Source: Vibrio cidicii (lineage in GTDB: Bacteria; Pseudomonadota; Gammaproteobacteria; Enterobacterales; Vibrionaceae). Taken from it: a stretch of 64,000 bases of DNA. Both the position numbers and the translations under genes were made by a program. Below are positions 1 to 8,719 of this stretch, in pieces (positions within the stretch are counted from its first letter, which is position 1; the number at the start of each line of letters is the position of its first letter). A model generated the notes under the pieces. It was given only the letters and a program-made list of their open reading frames with translations, did not search any database and was not told the origin of the DNA. The stretch is from contig NZ_CP046804.1 in assembly GCF_009763805.1 (NCBI RefSeq), positions 1,302,001 through 1,366,000 on the forward strand, read 5' to 3'.

Positions 1-21
1 TTCATGAGTTAGAAATTCCAT
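1..21 (-). CDS. 5' end of a cassette gene cut by the window edge
   Basis: Only the first seven codons are visible (Met-Glu-Phe-Leu-Thr-His-Glu). The start is supported by a good ribosome binding site (CAGGAG) seven bases upstream and by its position just inside the attC at 50, as for other cassette genes here. Function cannot be judged. Confidence 0.6.
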
Positions 22-49
22 AATTCTCCTGAGTTTTCTGACTAGCGCA

Positions 50-169
50 TAACGCCCTGCTAAGGGGTGAGCAATGCACTACCAAAGCTACCGCACACCG
101 CTTTAATCACAAAACTCACTGCATACTGAAAATGCCACGCATTGCGAATCCCGCTTAAGCAGTTTGTTA
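50..169 (-). repeat. attC site, type 1
   Basis: Imperfect palindrome from TAACGCC to GTTTGTTA with inner arms AGCAATGCAC and GCATTGCGAAT. This type 1 is the commonest attC in the window. Confidence 0.95.
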
Positions 170-509
170 GCTTAAATTTCAGTACCTTAGATCGACCAAG
201 CCTGAGATTAAACCGATTTGGAAAACCACCTGAGATTTAAAACCCGAATTGACTCAAACTTTGTGGCCTTTCATGCGATTTGAAAACTCGAAAATTTTGA
301 TAACTCATTTTCGGAAAACTCAAAGCGAAAGCAAAACTACCAAAGCGACTTTGCGCCAAACTGGCTAACCTCGCGCGATCCCAAAACTCAATTGAGGCAA
401 CTGCTCAAGACTTGCGTTGGCAAACAATGCTGATTTGCCGATAAACCGAAACGAATTGCCAAAGGAAGAAAGAAAAAACCACAAACAACTGATTTTTAAT
501 GCTTTAAGC
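170..509 (-). repeat. Gene-less cassette body, family A copy 1
   Basis: Begins GCTTAAATTTCAG and ends TTTAAGC, like all family A bodies; no conserved open frame. About 340 bases, slightly shorter than the usual 347-349. Confidence 0.9.
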
Positions 510-629
510 TAACGCCCTGCTAAGGGGTGAGCAATGCACTGCCAAAGCTACCGCACGCCGGCTTAATCACAAAACTCTCCGCATGCTGAAAATGCCACGC
601 ATTGCGAATCCCGCTTAAGCAGTTTGTTA
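510..629 (-). repeat. attC site, type 1
   Basis: Same architecture as the site at 50; separates two adjacent family A cassettes. Confidence 0.95.
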
Positions 630-975
630 GCTTAAATTTCAGCACCTTAAGATTTACCAAAATCAAGGTTAAACCGATTTGGAAAACCAGCAAACCACTT
701 GAGTGTTAAAACCCGAAATAACTCAAAATTTGTGGCCTTTCATGCGATTTGAAAACCTGAAAATTTTATAGATCATTTTCGGCAAATTCAAAGCAAACGC
801 AAACTTCCAAAGCGACTTTGCGCCAAACTTGCTGACCTCGCGCAATCCCAAAACTCAATTGAGGCAACTGCTCAAAACTCCCATTGCCAAACAATGCTGA
901 TTTGCCGAGGAACCTGAACGAATGGCCAAAGGAAGAAAAAAAGACCACAACCAATTGATTTTTAATGTTTTAAGC
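630..975 (-). repeat. Gene-less cassette body, family A copy 2
   Basis: Nearly identical to copy 7 at 11026-11372, so one is a recent duplicate of the other. A 62-codon open frame (766-954) exists, but other copies break it with indels, so I do not call a gene. Confidence 0.9.
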
Positions 976-1095
976 TAACGCCCGCTTAAGTGGTGAGCAA
1001 CGCTACCACGACACTAAACCATTACACCGTAAACACTAAAGCCAGTTTGAACTAAAACCGCCAAGCGTTGCGAATCCGTCTTAAAGCGTTTGTTA
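976..1095 (-). repeat. attC site, type 7
   Basis: CCCGCTTAAGTGGTGAGCAACGC arm pairs with GCGTTGCGAATCCGTCTTAAAGCG arm. Belongs to the GFA-family gene on its right. Confidence 0.95.
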
Positions 1096-1119
1096 TGCAA
1101 CAAGCCCAAAGGTGTACGC

Positions 1120-1527
1120 CTAACCTTCACGCCCCTCTGTGAACACAGGTAATTTAGGGTCTAGGTGGCACCAATTTGCCTTATACACTGTGTAAATTTG
1201 GGCATCTACTTTTACTGGTATATCGTCGTCGAACGTAGAGATAGCTAGCTCTATTTCATTATGAGTTGAACCTTTAACACGGAAGCCTAAACTCGAACCA
1301 CATTCGGAGCAGAAAGTTCGAATAGTACCATTGGATGCAACAAACTCTTTTAGCAATTGCTCGCCTGAAAGCCACTTTAACCCTCGCACTCCGACCAAAG
1401 TTCCAAAAGCTGCACCATGAAATTTACGACACATTGAGCAATAACAGTTTGCCGCTTTTTCACTGAAACCATTAACAGAAAACCGGATGCCTCCGCACAA
1501 ACAAGAACCTTTATATTTCTTACTCAT
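1120..1527 (-). CDS. GFA / CENP-V family protein (S-(hydroxymethyl)glutathione-type, zinc-binding)
   Basis: A 135-residue protein of the glutathione-dependent formaldehyde-activating (GFA) fold, which holds zinc through scattered cysteines. Visible: GSCLCGGIRF near residue 6, NCYCSMCRKFHGAAF near residue 27 and FCSECGSSLGF near residue 73, the three cysteine clusters of the family in order. I start at 1527 because GGAGGAAG sits six bases upstream; the longer frame runs into attC DNA. The family includes many members with unknown substrates, so formaldehyde metabolism is only a possibility. Single-gene cassette. Confidence 0.85.
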   Translation of the reverse strand: MSKKYKGSCLCGGIRFSVNGFSEKAANCYCSMCRKFHGAAFGTLVGVRGLKWLSGEQLLKEFVASNGTIRTFCSECGSSLGFRVKGSTHNEIELAISTFDDDIPVKVDAQIYTVYKANWCHLDPKLPVFTEGREG

Positions 1528-1549
1528 CTTAAGCTTCCTCCATGTTGCA

Positions 1550-1668
1550 TAACGCCCTGTTAAGTAGTGAGGCATGCACTACAAAAGCTTCCGCAACACT
1601 ACGTCATCACTAAAACCAACGCAAACCAAAAATGCCACGCATGCCGAATCTACTTGAACAGTTTGTTA
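1550..1668 (-). repeat. attC site, type 2
   Basis: Type 2: CCTGTTAAGTAGTGAGGC arm, inner GCATGCAC/GCATGCCGAAT, ends CTTGAACAGTTTGTTA. Confidence 0.95.
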
Positions 1669-1671
1669 GCC

Positions 1672-2205
1672 TTATGAGGTCAAGTTTTCTGTCGATACCA
1701 CAGCAATCTTTACACCAAAGCTAGATATACTCGGCAAGGTCGCATTGTGATGCGCTCGAATTTGTTCACCTGACAAATGCGATTTGTTTTGAGTTGTATG
1801 AGCATCTGATATTAGCTCCACTGAATAGCCCAATCCAGCCGCTCGACGCACGGTTGTATCGACGCAGAACTCTGTTGCGTAACCGCAAACGTAAAGATGC
1901 TCAATGCTGAGCTCTTGCAGTAGAGACTCCAAACTGGTGCGTAAAAATGAATCTGGTGTTGTTTTACGAACAAAATGGTCATCACTTTCAACGTGTAATG
2001 ATGACTGCAGTTTCCAACCTTCACTACCATGTTCGATTGGTGTACCCGTTTGTTCATGCTGAATAAAGATGACAGGGATATCTTTTTGGCGTGCCCAATC
2101 TGTGATTGTATTGATACGAGTTAATACCTCATTTCTTTCAAAGGGTTGAGGTGTTGGGTCGAACAAAATACTTTGCACATCAATAACAAGAACTGCTGAT
2201 TTCAT
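1672..2205 (-). CDS. Isochorismatase-like cysteine hydrolase
   Basis: A 177-residue isochorismatase-fold hydrolase. The catalytic triad is visible: Asp in VLVIDVQ (near residue 8), Lys in FVRKTTPDSF (near residue 78) and Cys in YATEFCVDTTVRRA (near residue 114). Family members hydrolyse small amides or ethers (nicotinamide, isochorismate and others), and the sequence does not fix the substrate. The start at 2205 follows AAGGAAA; the longer frame enters the next attC. Cassette ends GTTAGCCTTAT/ATAAGGCTAAC are complementary. Confidence 0.88.
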   Translation of the reverse strand: MKSAVLVIDVQSILFDPTPQPFERNEVLTRINTITDWARQKDIPVIFIQHEQTGTPIEHGSEGWKLQSSLHVESDDHFVRKTTPDSFLRTSLESLLQELSIEHLYVCGYATEFCVDTTVRRAAGLGYSVELISDAHTTQNKSHLSGEQIRAHHNATLPSISSFGVKIAVVSTENLTS

Positions 2206-2226
2206 AAAGTTTCCTTTTAATAAGGC

Positions 2227-2346
2227 TAACGCCGCGTTAAGGGGTGAGTGCCGCACAAACCAACTTTCCGCAGACCAATTTCACAACCAAAATCACTGCA
2301 TACCAAAAATGCCACGCGGCATGAATCCTGCTTAAACGCCTTGTTA
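2227..2346 (-). repeat. attC site, type 3
   Basis: Type 3: CCGCGTTAAGGGGTGAGTGCCGC arm with GCGGCATGAATCC arm. Belongs to the lipoprotein cassette on its right. Confidence 0.95.
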
Positions 2347-2498
2347 TGTGTTTGCTAACTCTATGAAAATTAGTGTTTCTTTGTCAACTGCACATTTTTT
2401 GATTTAAAAATGACCAATTATTAGAAAACAATCAACATTAGCTATAAAGTTAGCTCAAAATCATTGATTAATAAAACGTTAGCTAAGGTCTAGGTAAA

Positions 2499-2827
2499 AT
2501 GAAATTCAGTTTTTTTAAACATTTAAAAATAGCGCTATCAATACTACTTATTGCTTTAACGTCAGGCTGTTCATCCATGGCGGCACATGGACAAGGGGGT
2601 TATGGCAAACCATTTTCCGGAACGGCATTGTCAGTAGTACGTCTGCCTTGCTTCTTTCAGGAACCGCTGTTGACTACGCTTTGAGTCCTTTAGTTGCATT
2701 GGAAGTACCACTGTCTTTAGCTACAGATGTTGTTTTTCTTCCCTTTGATTTGGCCATGATGTTCACGCCTACAACAAGTTACGGGGAAGTAATTTCAATA
2801 GGCTGCCCTAGAGGATCTATGATTTAG
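2499..2827 (+). CDS. YceK/YidQ-like small lipoprotein, frame broken at 2620
   Basis: Plus-strand gene, antisense to the usual cassette direction. The N-terminus is a lipoprotein signal: MKFSFFKHLK, hydrophobic stretch, then LTSGCSSM with the lipobox cysteine at residue 24. The frame stops at 2684, but the next frame continues from about 2624 with TSALLLSGTAVDYALSPLVA, LEVPLSLATDVVFLPFDLAM and a C-terminal NPT-like tail to a stop at 2827. This matches the YceK layout (SGT motif, then D-x-PLS and PYDL-like motif). One missing base at GGAACGG (2619-2625) explains the break. Probably an outer- or inner-membrane lipoprotein of unknown role. Its own promoter would be required. Confidence 0.65.
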
Positions 2828-2851
2828 AGCTGGTCTAGTCTTTCTAGTAAC

Positions 2852-2879
2852 CCAACACCAGTAGATACGCTGGTGTTGG
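2852..2879 (+). terminator. Hairpin after the lipoprotein gene
   Basis: Perfect 10-bp stem CCAACACCAG/CTGGTGTTGG with an 8-base loop, 25 bases after the plus-strand stop. It lacks a clear T-tract. Confidence 0.55.
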
Positions 2880-2888
2880 AAGAACACA

Positions 2889-3007
2889 TAACGCCCTGTT
2901 AAGTAGTGAGGCATGCACTACAACTGCTTCCGCATCACTAAGTAATCACTCAAACCAACGCAAACCAGAAATGCCACGCATGCTGAATCTGCTTGAACAG
3001 TTTGTTA
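2889..3007 (-). repeat. attC site, type 2
   Basis: Type 2 palindrome; belongs to the gene at 3011-3478. Confidence 0.95.
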
Positions 3008-3010
3008 GCC

Positions 3011-3478
3011 CTATTCCCTAAAGAGCCCAAACTGGATTTCAACGATGTTACTTTCAGATTCCGGCCCCTCCCAAGCATGATAGACTTCGCGACTTTCTCC
3101 TGTGTATGTGGAGTTTAAATTATTTATCTCCTCGACCAGTGGCTTATAACCCAGCTCGAATAATTGATTCAAGTTGCCCTGAAAGTTTCTACTTGCGCAA
3201 TAAAAAGGACCTAAAAACTCAAACTTTATATCTTGGCTCTGTAACTCGTTACTGGTTCCTGATACGGGTAGACAAAATTTAACTTGGAACTGAGTTTTTG
3301 TGTCCCTAGGAATGCCGAAAGAAATAAAGTGCCAAGGTCCCTCAATGCTCAACCCAAGAGATTTAGCCGTGTCATAAGCTTTCGCGCAACAAACTATGCT
3401 TTCAGGACCAACCTCCGGTATTGATAAATATCGCTCTATTGTCAGGACCTTACCTACATGAGTGGTTTTTAGTTCCAT
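3011..3478 (-). CDS. GyrI-like / effector-binding-domain protein
   Basis: A 155-residue protein resembling the free-standing SOUL/GyrI-like small-molecule-binding fold: an opening beta strand with YLSIPEVGPESI, a GPWHFISFGIP segment near residue 50, a central VKFCLPVSG strand, and a second half-repeat ending VEIQFGLFRE. These domains bind drugs or other ligands, alone or fused to AraC/MerR regulators; no DNA-binding part is present here. The start at 3478 follows GGAGGATG. The assignment rests on the pattern only and could be wrong. Confidence 0.5.
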   Translation of the reverse strand: MELKTTHVGKVLTIERYLSIPEVGPESIVCCAKAYDTAKSLGLSIEGPWHFISFGIPRDTKTQFQVKFCLPVSGTSNELQSQDIKFEFLGPFYCASRNFQGNLNQLFELGYKPLVEEINNLNSTYTGESREVYHAWEGPESESNIVEIQFGLFRE

Positions 3479-3505
3479 TTCATCCTCCGAATCACTGAAT
3501 TGGGC

Positions 3506-3626
3506 TAACGCCGCGTTAAGGGGTGCCGGCACGCAATACAAAAGCCACCGCACAGCGACTTAATCACTGAACCCAACGCAAACTAAAAATGCCACGCGTG
3601 CCAAATCCCTCTTAAACGCTTTGTTA
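3506..3626 (-). repeat. attC site, type 4
   Basis: Type 4: GCGTTAAGGGG arm, inner GGCACGC/GCGTGCCAA, ends AAACGCTTTGTTA. Confidence 0.95.
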
Positions 3627-3650
3627 TGTGTAAAATGCTGAATTAAAAGG

Positions 3651-3884
3651 CTATGCGCCTCTTTTTACGATACTTGCAATCGCACCAGTTAAATATGAGC
3701 CTGAAGGACCACTGTGTTTAAAACACCAAATACCGTCAACATTAACAAAATCTTCTTTAATTGCTTTACTATTGTTTTGATAGTAACCCGCAGATACTTC
3801 ACTATCCGATTTCACACTTATCACGTATGCAGGTATCTGAGAATTCCCTACACATATCCAATGACCAACATCCACTTTATCCAT
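3651..3884 (-). CDS. Small cassette protein of unknown function
   Basis: A 77-residue soluble protein, rich in Gly/Ser/Val, with alternating strands (VGHWICVGNSQIPAYVISVK) that suggest a small beta-barrel. I do not recognise the family. The start at 3884 follows TTGAGGAT with suitable spacing. The cassette ends GTTATGTGTAAA/TTTACACATAAC are complementary over 12 bases. Confidence 0.6.
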   Translation of the reverse strand: MDKVDVGHWICVGNSQIPAYVISVKSDSEVSAGYYQNNSKAIKEDFVNVDGIWCFKHSGPSGSYLTGAIASIVKRGA

Positions 3885-3913
3885 ACAAATATCCTCAAAA
3901 CATGATTTACACA

Positions 3914-4034
3914 TAACGCCGCGTTAAGGGGTGAATGCCGCTTAAACCAGCTTTCCGCAGACCACCTTCACCACCAAAACTCACCGCATACCAAAAATGC
4001 CACGCGGTATGAATCCCTCTTGAACGCCTTGTTA
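3914..4034 (-). repeat. attC site, type 3
   Basis: Type 3 palindrome. The stop codon of the phosphotransferase gene is the TAA inside its right end. Confidence 0.95.
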
Positions 4035-5003
4035 TGTACCGCCGCAAAACAAGGTACTTTCAATTTTGGACCATTGTTCCATGAACGGAATAAAGTCACT
4101 TTGTGGGATGAACTTCTGTGCAGCGGTATTGTTTTTTAAGAACACCTCTTCCAAAGCCCATACATGATGGTCAGCATAAACAGCCCAAGCCTTTGCTCCA
4201 TCATTAAGCTCTAGTCGTGTTATAGGTTTGATAGATAGATAGCCTTTTAACAACGCCAATGATCTATTCACATCCATGTCAAACATGTACATACAGGCTC
4301 TAGCCACCTCATAACCAGGTGGCATATTTTGTACTAGGTCCCAATCAATCACATTGCTTACCGCCCCGTTCAAATCAAAAAAGACATTGAAATGATGAAA
4401 ATCGCCGTGAATTAATTGCCTGCTTGTTAACGGAGTATGTGAGTGTACGGCTTGTGAGCTCGCTAGATAGTCACGCTGTTGTTTTACTCTTCGTAAAACC
4501 GAACCTTTCGCATCAAGCGCACTATTGGCTTCAATACAGGCAACTATTTTTTGTAACCTATCAACCCAAGCACTTTTATCCCACGAAAGCTCGATTGTTG
4601 GAAAACCATTTCCAGCCATAGAAGCTAGCTGAACATGCAATTCAGCCAGTGCTTTTCCTAACTGAAAAGCATGTAACGCCGACAGTTCGCTTTTTTCAAT
4701 TAGCTTCCCTTTTGCTTCAGGAAATAAAGCGTAAAAGCCCTCACCTATTTTGCCAAAGGAACAGCCATCGCGCGTCAAAACTGGAGCAATTATAGTATTC
4801 AGATTTTGGGAGAGTTTTTGTAATAGTTCATGTTCAAGCTTGATTTGTGCAACATTGTGAACACGATATTTTCTAAGGTAAAAATTCTCTGTGGATTGGA
4901 TACGAAAGACATTATTCGTCGAGCCACCTGATTGCCGATTTAAACTAGCGTCAGCATCTATTTGGCTCCAGTGTTCACTAACCTCACGAACAAAATCACT
5001 CAT
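4032..5003 (-). CDS. APH/choline-kinase family phosphotransferase
   Basis: A 323-residue protein-kinase-fold phosphotransferase. Key motifs: LIHGDFHHFNVFFD (Brenner/catalytic loop, near residue 197) and NVIDWDLVQ (metal-binding Asp, near residue 217); the N-lobe carries GGSTNNVFRI and FYLRKY with the likely ATP-binding lysine. Relatives phosphorylate aminoglycosides, choline, homoserine or thiamine. Its similarity to the Ser/Thr kinase RdoA/YihE-homoserine kinase type is as strong as to resistance enzymes, so I do not call antibiotic resistance. The start at 5003 has GAGGT upstream. Single-gene cassette, the longest intact one in the left array. Confidence 0.85.
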   Translation of the reverse strand: MSDFVREVSEHWSQIDADASLNRQSGGSTNNVFRIQSTENFYLRKYRVHNVAQIKLEHELLQKLSQNLNTIIAPVLTRDGCSFGKIGEGFYALFPEAKGKLIEKSELSALHAFQLGKALAELHVQLASMAGNGFPTIELSWDKSAWVDRLQKIVACIEANSALDAKGSVLRRVKQQRDYLASSQAVHSHTPLTSRQLIHGDFHHFNVFFDLNGAVSNVIDWDLVQNMPPGYEVARACMYMFDMDVNRSLALLKGYLSIKPITRLELNDGAKAWAVYADHHVWALEEVFLKNNTAAQKFIPQSDFIPFMEQWSKIESTLFCGGT

Positions 5004-5027
5004 AGTTCAATTGACCTCATAGGTACA

Positions 5028-5147
5028 TAACGCCCTGCTAAGGGGTGAGCAATGCACTGCAAACGCTACCGCACACCGACTTAATCACAAAACCCACCGC
5101 ATGCTGAAAATGCCACGCATTGCGAATCCCTCTTAAGCAGTTTGTTA
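5028..5147 (-). repeat. attC site, type 1
   Basis: Type 1 palindrome; followed by a family A body. Confidence 0.95.
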
Positions 5148-5496
5148 GCTTAAATTTCAGCACCTTAGATTGACCAAACCCGAGACTAACCCAGTATGGA
5201 AAAACGACAAACCACCTGAGTTTTAAAACCCGAATTGACTCAAACTTTGTGAACATTCACTTGCTTTGAAAACCTGAAAATTTTGAAAAAAACATTTTCG
5301 AAAAACTCAAAGCGAAAGCAAAACTGCCAAAGCGACTTTGCGCCAAACCGGCTAACCTCGCGAAATCCCAAAACTCCATTGAGTCAACAGCTCAAAACTC
5401 ACATTCATAAACAATGCTGATTTGCCGAAAAACCAGAACGAATTGCTAAAGGAAGAAAGAAAAGGCCACAACCAATTGATTTTAATTGTTTTAAGC
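5148..5496 (-). repeat. Gene-less cassette body, family A copy 3
   Basis: Standard 349-base body, no conserved frame. Confidence 0.9.
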
Positions 5497-5617
5497 TAAC
5501 GCCGCGTTAAGGGGCGCTGGCACGCAATACATAAGTGCCTGCATAACAACTTAACCACTGAACCCAACGCAAATTGAAAATGCCACGCGTGCCAAGTCCC
5601 GCTTTAACGCTTTGTTA
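5497..5617 (-). repeat. attC site, type 4
   Basis: Type 4 palindrome; belongs to the VOC-family gene on its right. Confidence 0.95.
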
Positions 5618-5632
5618 TATGCGTTGTTTCAA

Positions 5633-6001
5633 CTACATAAAAACTGCTTCAACTTTGTTTCCATCAGCATCGCGGACAAATGCCGCATAGTAAGTCTCAC
5701 CGTACTCTGGACGTAAGCCAGGCTTACCTGCACACGAGCCACCAAGCTCCAATGCAGTAGCATAAAACAGGTCAACAGCTTCTTTACTTGGTGCATTGAA
5801 AGCGATGTGAGTTCCGTTACCAGAAGAAGCTCCATCTTCACATGGACAACCCACCCAAAACTCAAAATTCTCACCGTAGGCAGCTGCGACATTTTCGATG
5901 TAATGCGAACGCCTTACGGATAATGCAGATAGAACTGAATCGTAAAAAGCGACAGCAGATGCCACATTTGAAACACCAACTGAGACATGATTTAGAATCA
6001 T
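5633..6001 (-). CDS. Glyoxalase/VOC superfamily protein
   Basis: A 122-residue vicinal-oxygen-chelate protein made of two beta-alpha-beta-beta-beta units. It opens with NHVSVGVSNVASAVAFYDSVL, carries GTHIAFNAPSKEAVDLFY in the second unit and ends YYAAFVRDADGNKVEAVFM, typical of VOC C-termini where the final Glu binds metal. His in NHVSVG and in THIAF are likely further ligands. The start at 6001 follows AAAGGGAG. Substrate unknown; members include glyoxalases, dioxygenases and antibiotic-binding proteins. Cassette ends TTATATGC/GCATATAA match. Confidence 0.88.
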   Translation of the reverse strand: MILNHVSVGVSNVASAVAFYDSVLSALSVRRSHYIENVAAAYGENFEFWVGCPCEDGASSGNGTHIAFNAPSKEAVDLFYATALELGGSCAGKPGLRPEYGETYYAAFVRDADGNKVEAVFM

Positions 6002-6038
6002 TTTAAGCTCCCTTTTACTCACAGATTTTGAAAGCATA

Positions 6039-6158
6039 TAACGCCCTGCTAAGGGGTGAGCAATGCACTGCAAAAGCTACCGCACACCGCCTTAATCACA
6101 AAACTCACCGCATGCTGAAAATGCCACGCATTGCGAATCCCGCTTAAGCAGTTTGTTA
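6039..6158 (-). repeat. attC site, type 1
   Basis: Type 1 palindrome; followed by a family A body. Confidence 0.95.
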
Positions 6159-6505
6159 GCTTAAATTTCACCACCTGAGATTTACCAAACTTGAGATTAA
6201 ACCGATTTAGAAAACCTACAAACCACTTGAGTTTTGAAACCCGAATTGGCTCAAACTTTGTGACCTTTCATGCGATTTGAAAAACCGAAAATTTTGAGAA
6301 GTCACTTTCGGAAAACTCAAAGCGAAAGCAAAACCTCCAAAGCGACTTTGCGCCAAACTTACTAACCTCGCGCAATCCCAAAATTCAATTGAGGCAACAG
6401 CTCAAAACCGCATTGGCAAACAATGCCGATTTGCCGATAAACCGAAACAAATTGCCAATGGAAGAAAGAAAATACCACAACCAATTGATTTTCATTGTTT
6501 TAAGC
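6159..6505 (-). repeat. Gene-less cassette body, family A copy 4
   Basis: Standard body with the GCTTAAA/TTTAAGC ends. Confidence 0.9.
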
Positions 6506-6625
6506 TAACGCCCGCTTAAGGGGCAGACAACGCTACTACTAACTTTCCGCATAACACCGTAAACATAAAAACCAACGCATAGTAAAAATGCCGCGCGTTG
6601 GCTGTCCCTCTTGAAGCGTTTGTTA
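6506..6625 (-). repeat. attC site, type 6
   Basis: Type 6: CGCTTAAGGGGCAGACAACGC arm with CGCGTTGGCTGTCCCTC arm. Confidence 0.95.
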
Positions 6626-6634
6626 TGTGCGTTG

Positions 6635-7085
6635 TCACAGTTTTAATAGCATCGGCACGTAGCGAATGCCATTTTTAACTTGCTCAGTATCTACAGATTG
6701 AAAACCTAGCCGTTCATAGAAGCCTACGGCGTTAACTGAGGCTTTTAATTCAATGCTTGAAGCCCCACTACGTTTTAGCATTTCGGCTATCAAACCTCTA
6801 CCAACACCTTGGTTTTGGTACTTTGAGCTTACATATAACTGTGCAATATAGTTGCCTTGTCGCCAAGCTACATAACCGACTATTGCACCGTTTTTAACAG
6901 CTTTGATTGACGTGTAGATCTCAGTATTTGTAGCCTGCTCGATATCGCCTTTACGAGCATTTCGCATAGCTTTCTGACCATCGGAAACTCAGACAGGGAA
7001 TAACAAACTCTTCGTTAACAGCTTCGCCCAAAGCTAAAATTAATTGCTGATCTTCCTGAGTTACAAGCTCATAGGAAATATTCAT
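6635..7085 (-). CDS. GNAT-family acetyltransferase, frame broken at 6984
   Basis: GNAT N-acetyltransferase. The C-terminal 110 residues are intact: QLYVSSKYQNQGVGRGLIAE holds the acetyl-CoA-binding R/Q-x-x-G-x-G/A motif and GFYERLGFQSV is motif B. The true N-terminus starts at 7085 behind CTTGGAGAATAA (Met-Asn-Ile-Ser-Tyr-Glu-Leu-Val), and the two frames join if the GTTTC on the coding strand at 6984-6988 is read as GTTC; the restored gene is 149 codons. Acceptor substrate unknown. Ends GTTATGTGC/GCACATAAC match. Confidence 0.8.
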
Positions 7086-7101
7086 TTATTCTCCAAGCAC
7101 A

Positions 7102-7224
7102 TAACGCCCGCCTAAGGGGCTGGCAACGCATTAACACTAAACTCAAACACAACAACTGTAACCACCGCGACTCAATGGGACTGGAAACGCCGCGCGTTGA
7201 CAGTCCCTCTTGAGGCGTTTGTTA
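7102..7224 (-). repeat. attC site, type 5 (VCR-like)
   Basis: Closest type to the classical V. cholerae repeat: on the minus strand it begins AACAAACGCCTCAAGAGGGA and contains CAGTCCCATTGAG, as the VCR consensus does. Confidence 0.96.
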
Positions 7225-7935
7225 GCCGATTTTCAAATCCAGTTTGAAATTACGGATGATTTTCTCATCCAAACAGCTTCGCAAAAACTTATTCATCGCT
7301 GTCATATCATTGGAGCTGTAAAAATCGAGCATCAGCGTATTAAACTCTTGTTGGCGCTTTGCTTGAACATTGATGATCGGAAAACCATTAGCTAAAAGGA
7401 TCCCATTCATCATAAAACGGCCAGTACGCTTATTGACGTCCCAAAAAAATTGGGCTCGAGCCATTTGTAAAAATGCAGTGATCGCCTGATCGTAAATATC
7501 AGCCTCATTGCCTACTTGTTGCTCAACCTCAATCCACTTTGCATCCAACTCATCCGGAGCTGGAGGTTCATACTCAGAGCCCGTTATAGAGACATAACCC
7601 GAACGGAATTTTCCCCACTCCAATGCCTCTTCTTGCCCGGCGATATTGTGAATTTTTAAGGCTATTTCTTTAGTAAATTTAAACTCTCTACGATCGACTA
7701 AAGCAAAGATAAATTCCCATGCTTTAGCTTGGTTCATAGCCATGTTTTGATCACTGATTCGATGACCACCTACAGTGATCCCATCAAGGATGGTTTGTAC
7801 CTCAGGCAAAGTCATTGCAACACCTTCAAGGTTTACCGCATCATAAACAAGAGCAGGCACATCTCTTTTAGCAAGCTGCTTAGCCAAAGCTATATTTGGC
7901 TTCATATGCCAAGTGTTATCTGAAAATGCTGTCAT
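7222..7935 (-). CDS. Fic-domain protein lacking the catalytic histidine
   Basis: About 237 residues with the Fic fold. The active-site loop reads QFFWDVNKRTGRFMMNG, which aligns with HPFxDGNGR but has Gln where the catalytic His should be. Upstream, DAVNLEGVAM near residue 33 resembles the N-terminal inhibitory helix motif (S/T-x-x-x-E-G/N), with Ala in place of Ser/Thr. Active Fic enzymes AMPylate or otherwise modify protein hydroxyls; without the His this protein may be inactive, or may act by another mechanism as some Fic relatives do. I place the start at 7935 (weak GAAG upstream), but an earlier start up to 7992 is possible. Confidence 0.85.
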   Translation of the reverse strand: MTAFSDNTWHMKPNIALAKQLAKRDVPALVYDAVNLEGVAMTLPEVQTILDGITVGGHRISDQNMAMNQAKAWEFIFALVDRREFKFTKEIALKIHNIAGQEEALEWGKFRSGYVSITGSEYEPPAPDELDAKWIEVEQQVGNEADIYDQAITAFLQMARAQFFWDVNKRTGRFMMNGILLANGFPIINVQAKRQQEFNTLMLDFYSSNDMTAMNKFLRSCLDEKIIRNFKLDLKIG

Positions 7936-8008
7936 AGCGATATTCTTCAATTCAAGTAAAACTAGGCCAAGTATACACTTGTGAGCAGACAAGGTGGTAG
8001 AAGTCGGC

Positions 8009-8129
8009 TAACGCCGCGTTAAGGGGTGCAGGCTCGCACTACAAAAGCTACCGCACAGCGACTTAATCACTGAACCCAACGCAAACCGAAAATGCCACGC
8101 GTGCCAAGTCCCTCTTAAACGCTTTGTTA
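8009..8129 (-). repeat. attC site, type 4
   Basis: Type 4 palindrome; right end overlaps the stop codon of the next gene. Confidence 0.95.
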
Positions 8130-8582
8130 TGCCGTTACTTTTTGTTTTAACTGAACTTCTACCGCTTTTGAACCGTCGGAAAGTATGAAGAAGTCTGAAT
8201 CAAAACGTTGAACCACCTTAAAGCCAAGTGCCTTAAAAACAGCGACATTACCTGTTTGCTCAACACACCAAACCGAGACTGAGTTAATAGGCGTAAACTG
8301 TGTAACAACGAAATCGACGAGCTTTCTAGCTACACCTTTTTGGCGAAAACTTGGGGCAACTGCTAACGAGCTAAGCTGTAATTCTGAGACAACCTGTTTA
8401 GCTTCAACTACTCCAACCAAAACCTGATCAACATGGAAACCAAAACAACTCCACTCTCTTTTAGCTCTGTTTTTATTGCTAACTGCGAGCTCAGTTGGTC
8501 TGTAAACTTGACGAAGTTCGTCGAAGCAACGCCCTGACAGTTCAACCACTGATTTTTCATTTGGATCAAGCTGCTTGATCAT
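8127..8582 (-). CDS. GNAT-family acetyltransferase
   Basis: A 151-residue GNAT enzyme. Visible: ELQLSSLAVAPSFRQKGVARKLVDFVV (beta4 plus the acetyl-CoA pyrophosphate loop R-Q-K-G-V-A) near residues 70-97, and VAVFKALGFKVVQRF, the motif B helix and strand. The start at 8582 follows AAGGTG seven bases upstream; a Met at 8600 lies on the attC boundary and has no binding site. Substrate unknown. Confidence 0.85.
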   Translation of the reverse strand: MIKQLDPNEKSVVELSGRCFDELRQVYRPTELAVSNKNRAKREWSCFGFHVDQVLVGVVEAKQVVSELQLSSLAVAPSFRQKGVARKLVDFVVTQFTPINSVSVWCVEQTGNVAVFKALGFKVVQRFDSDFFILSDGSKAVEVQLKQKVTA

Positions 8583-8599
8583 CAAATTCACCTTAGGCA

Positions 8600-8719
8600 T
8601 AACGCCCGGTTAAGGGGCAGCCAACGCCACTGACAACTTAACGCATAACACCGTAACCACAAAAACCAACGCATGATAAAAATGCCACGCGTTGGCTGTC
8701 CCTCTTGAACCGTTTGTTA
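8600..8719 (-). repeat. attC site, type 6
   Basis: Type 6 palindrome (GGTTAAGGGGCAGCCAACGCC); carries a family B body rather than a gene. Confidence 0.95.

Noticed and set aside
766-954. 62-codon minus-strand open frame in family A copy 2, also in copy 7
   Set aside because: No ribosome binding site, and most of the 21 copies break or shift the frame; treated as part of a non-coding repeat.
4032-5003. Calling the phosphotransferase an aminoglycoside-resistance gene
   Set aside because: Motifs are shared by homoserine, choline and other kinases; no resistance subfamily can be recognised.
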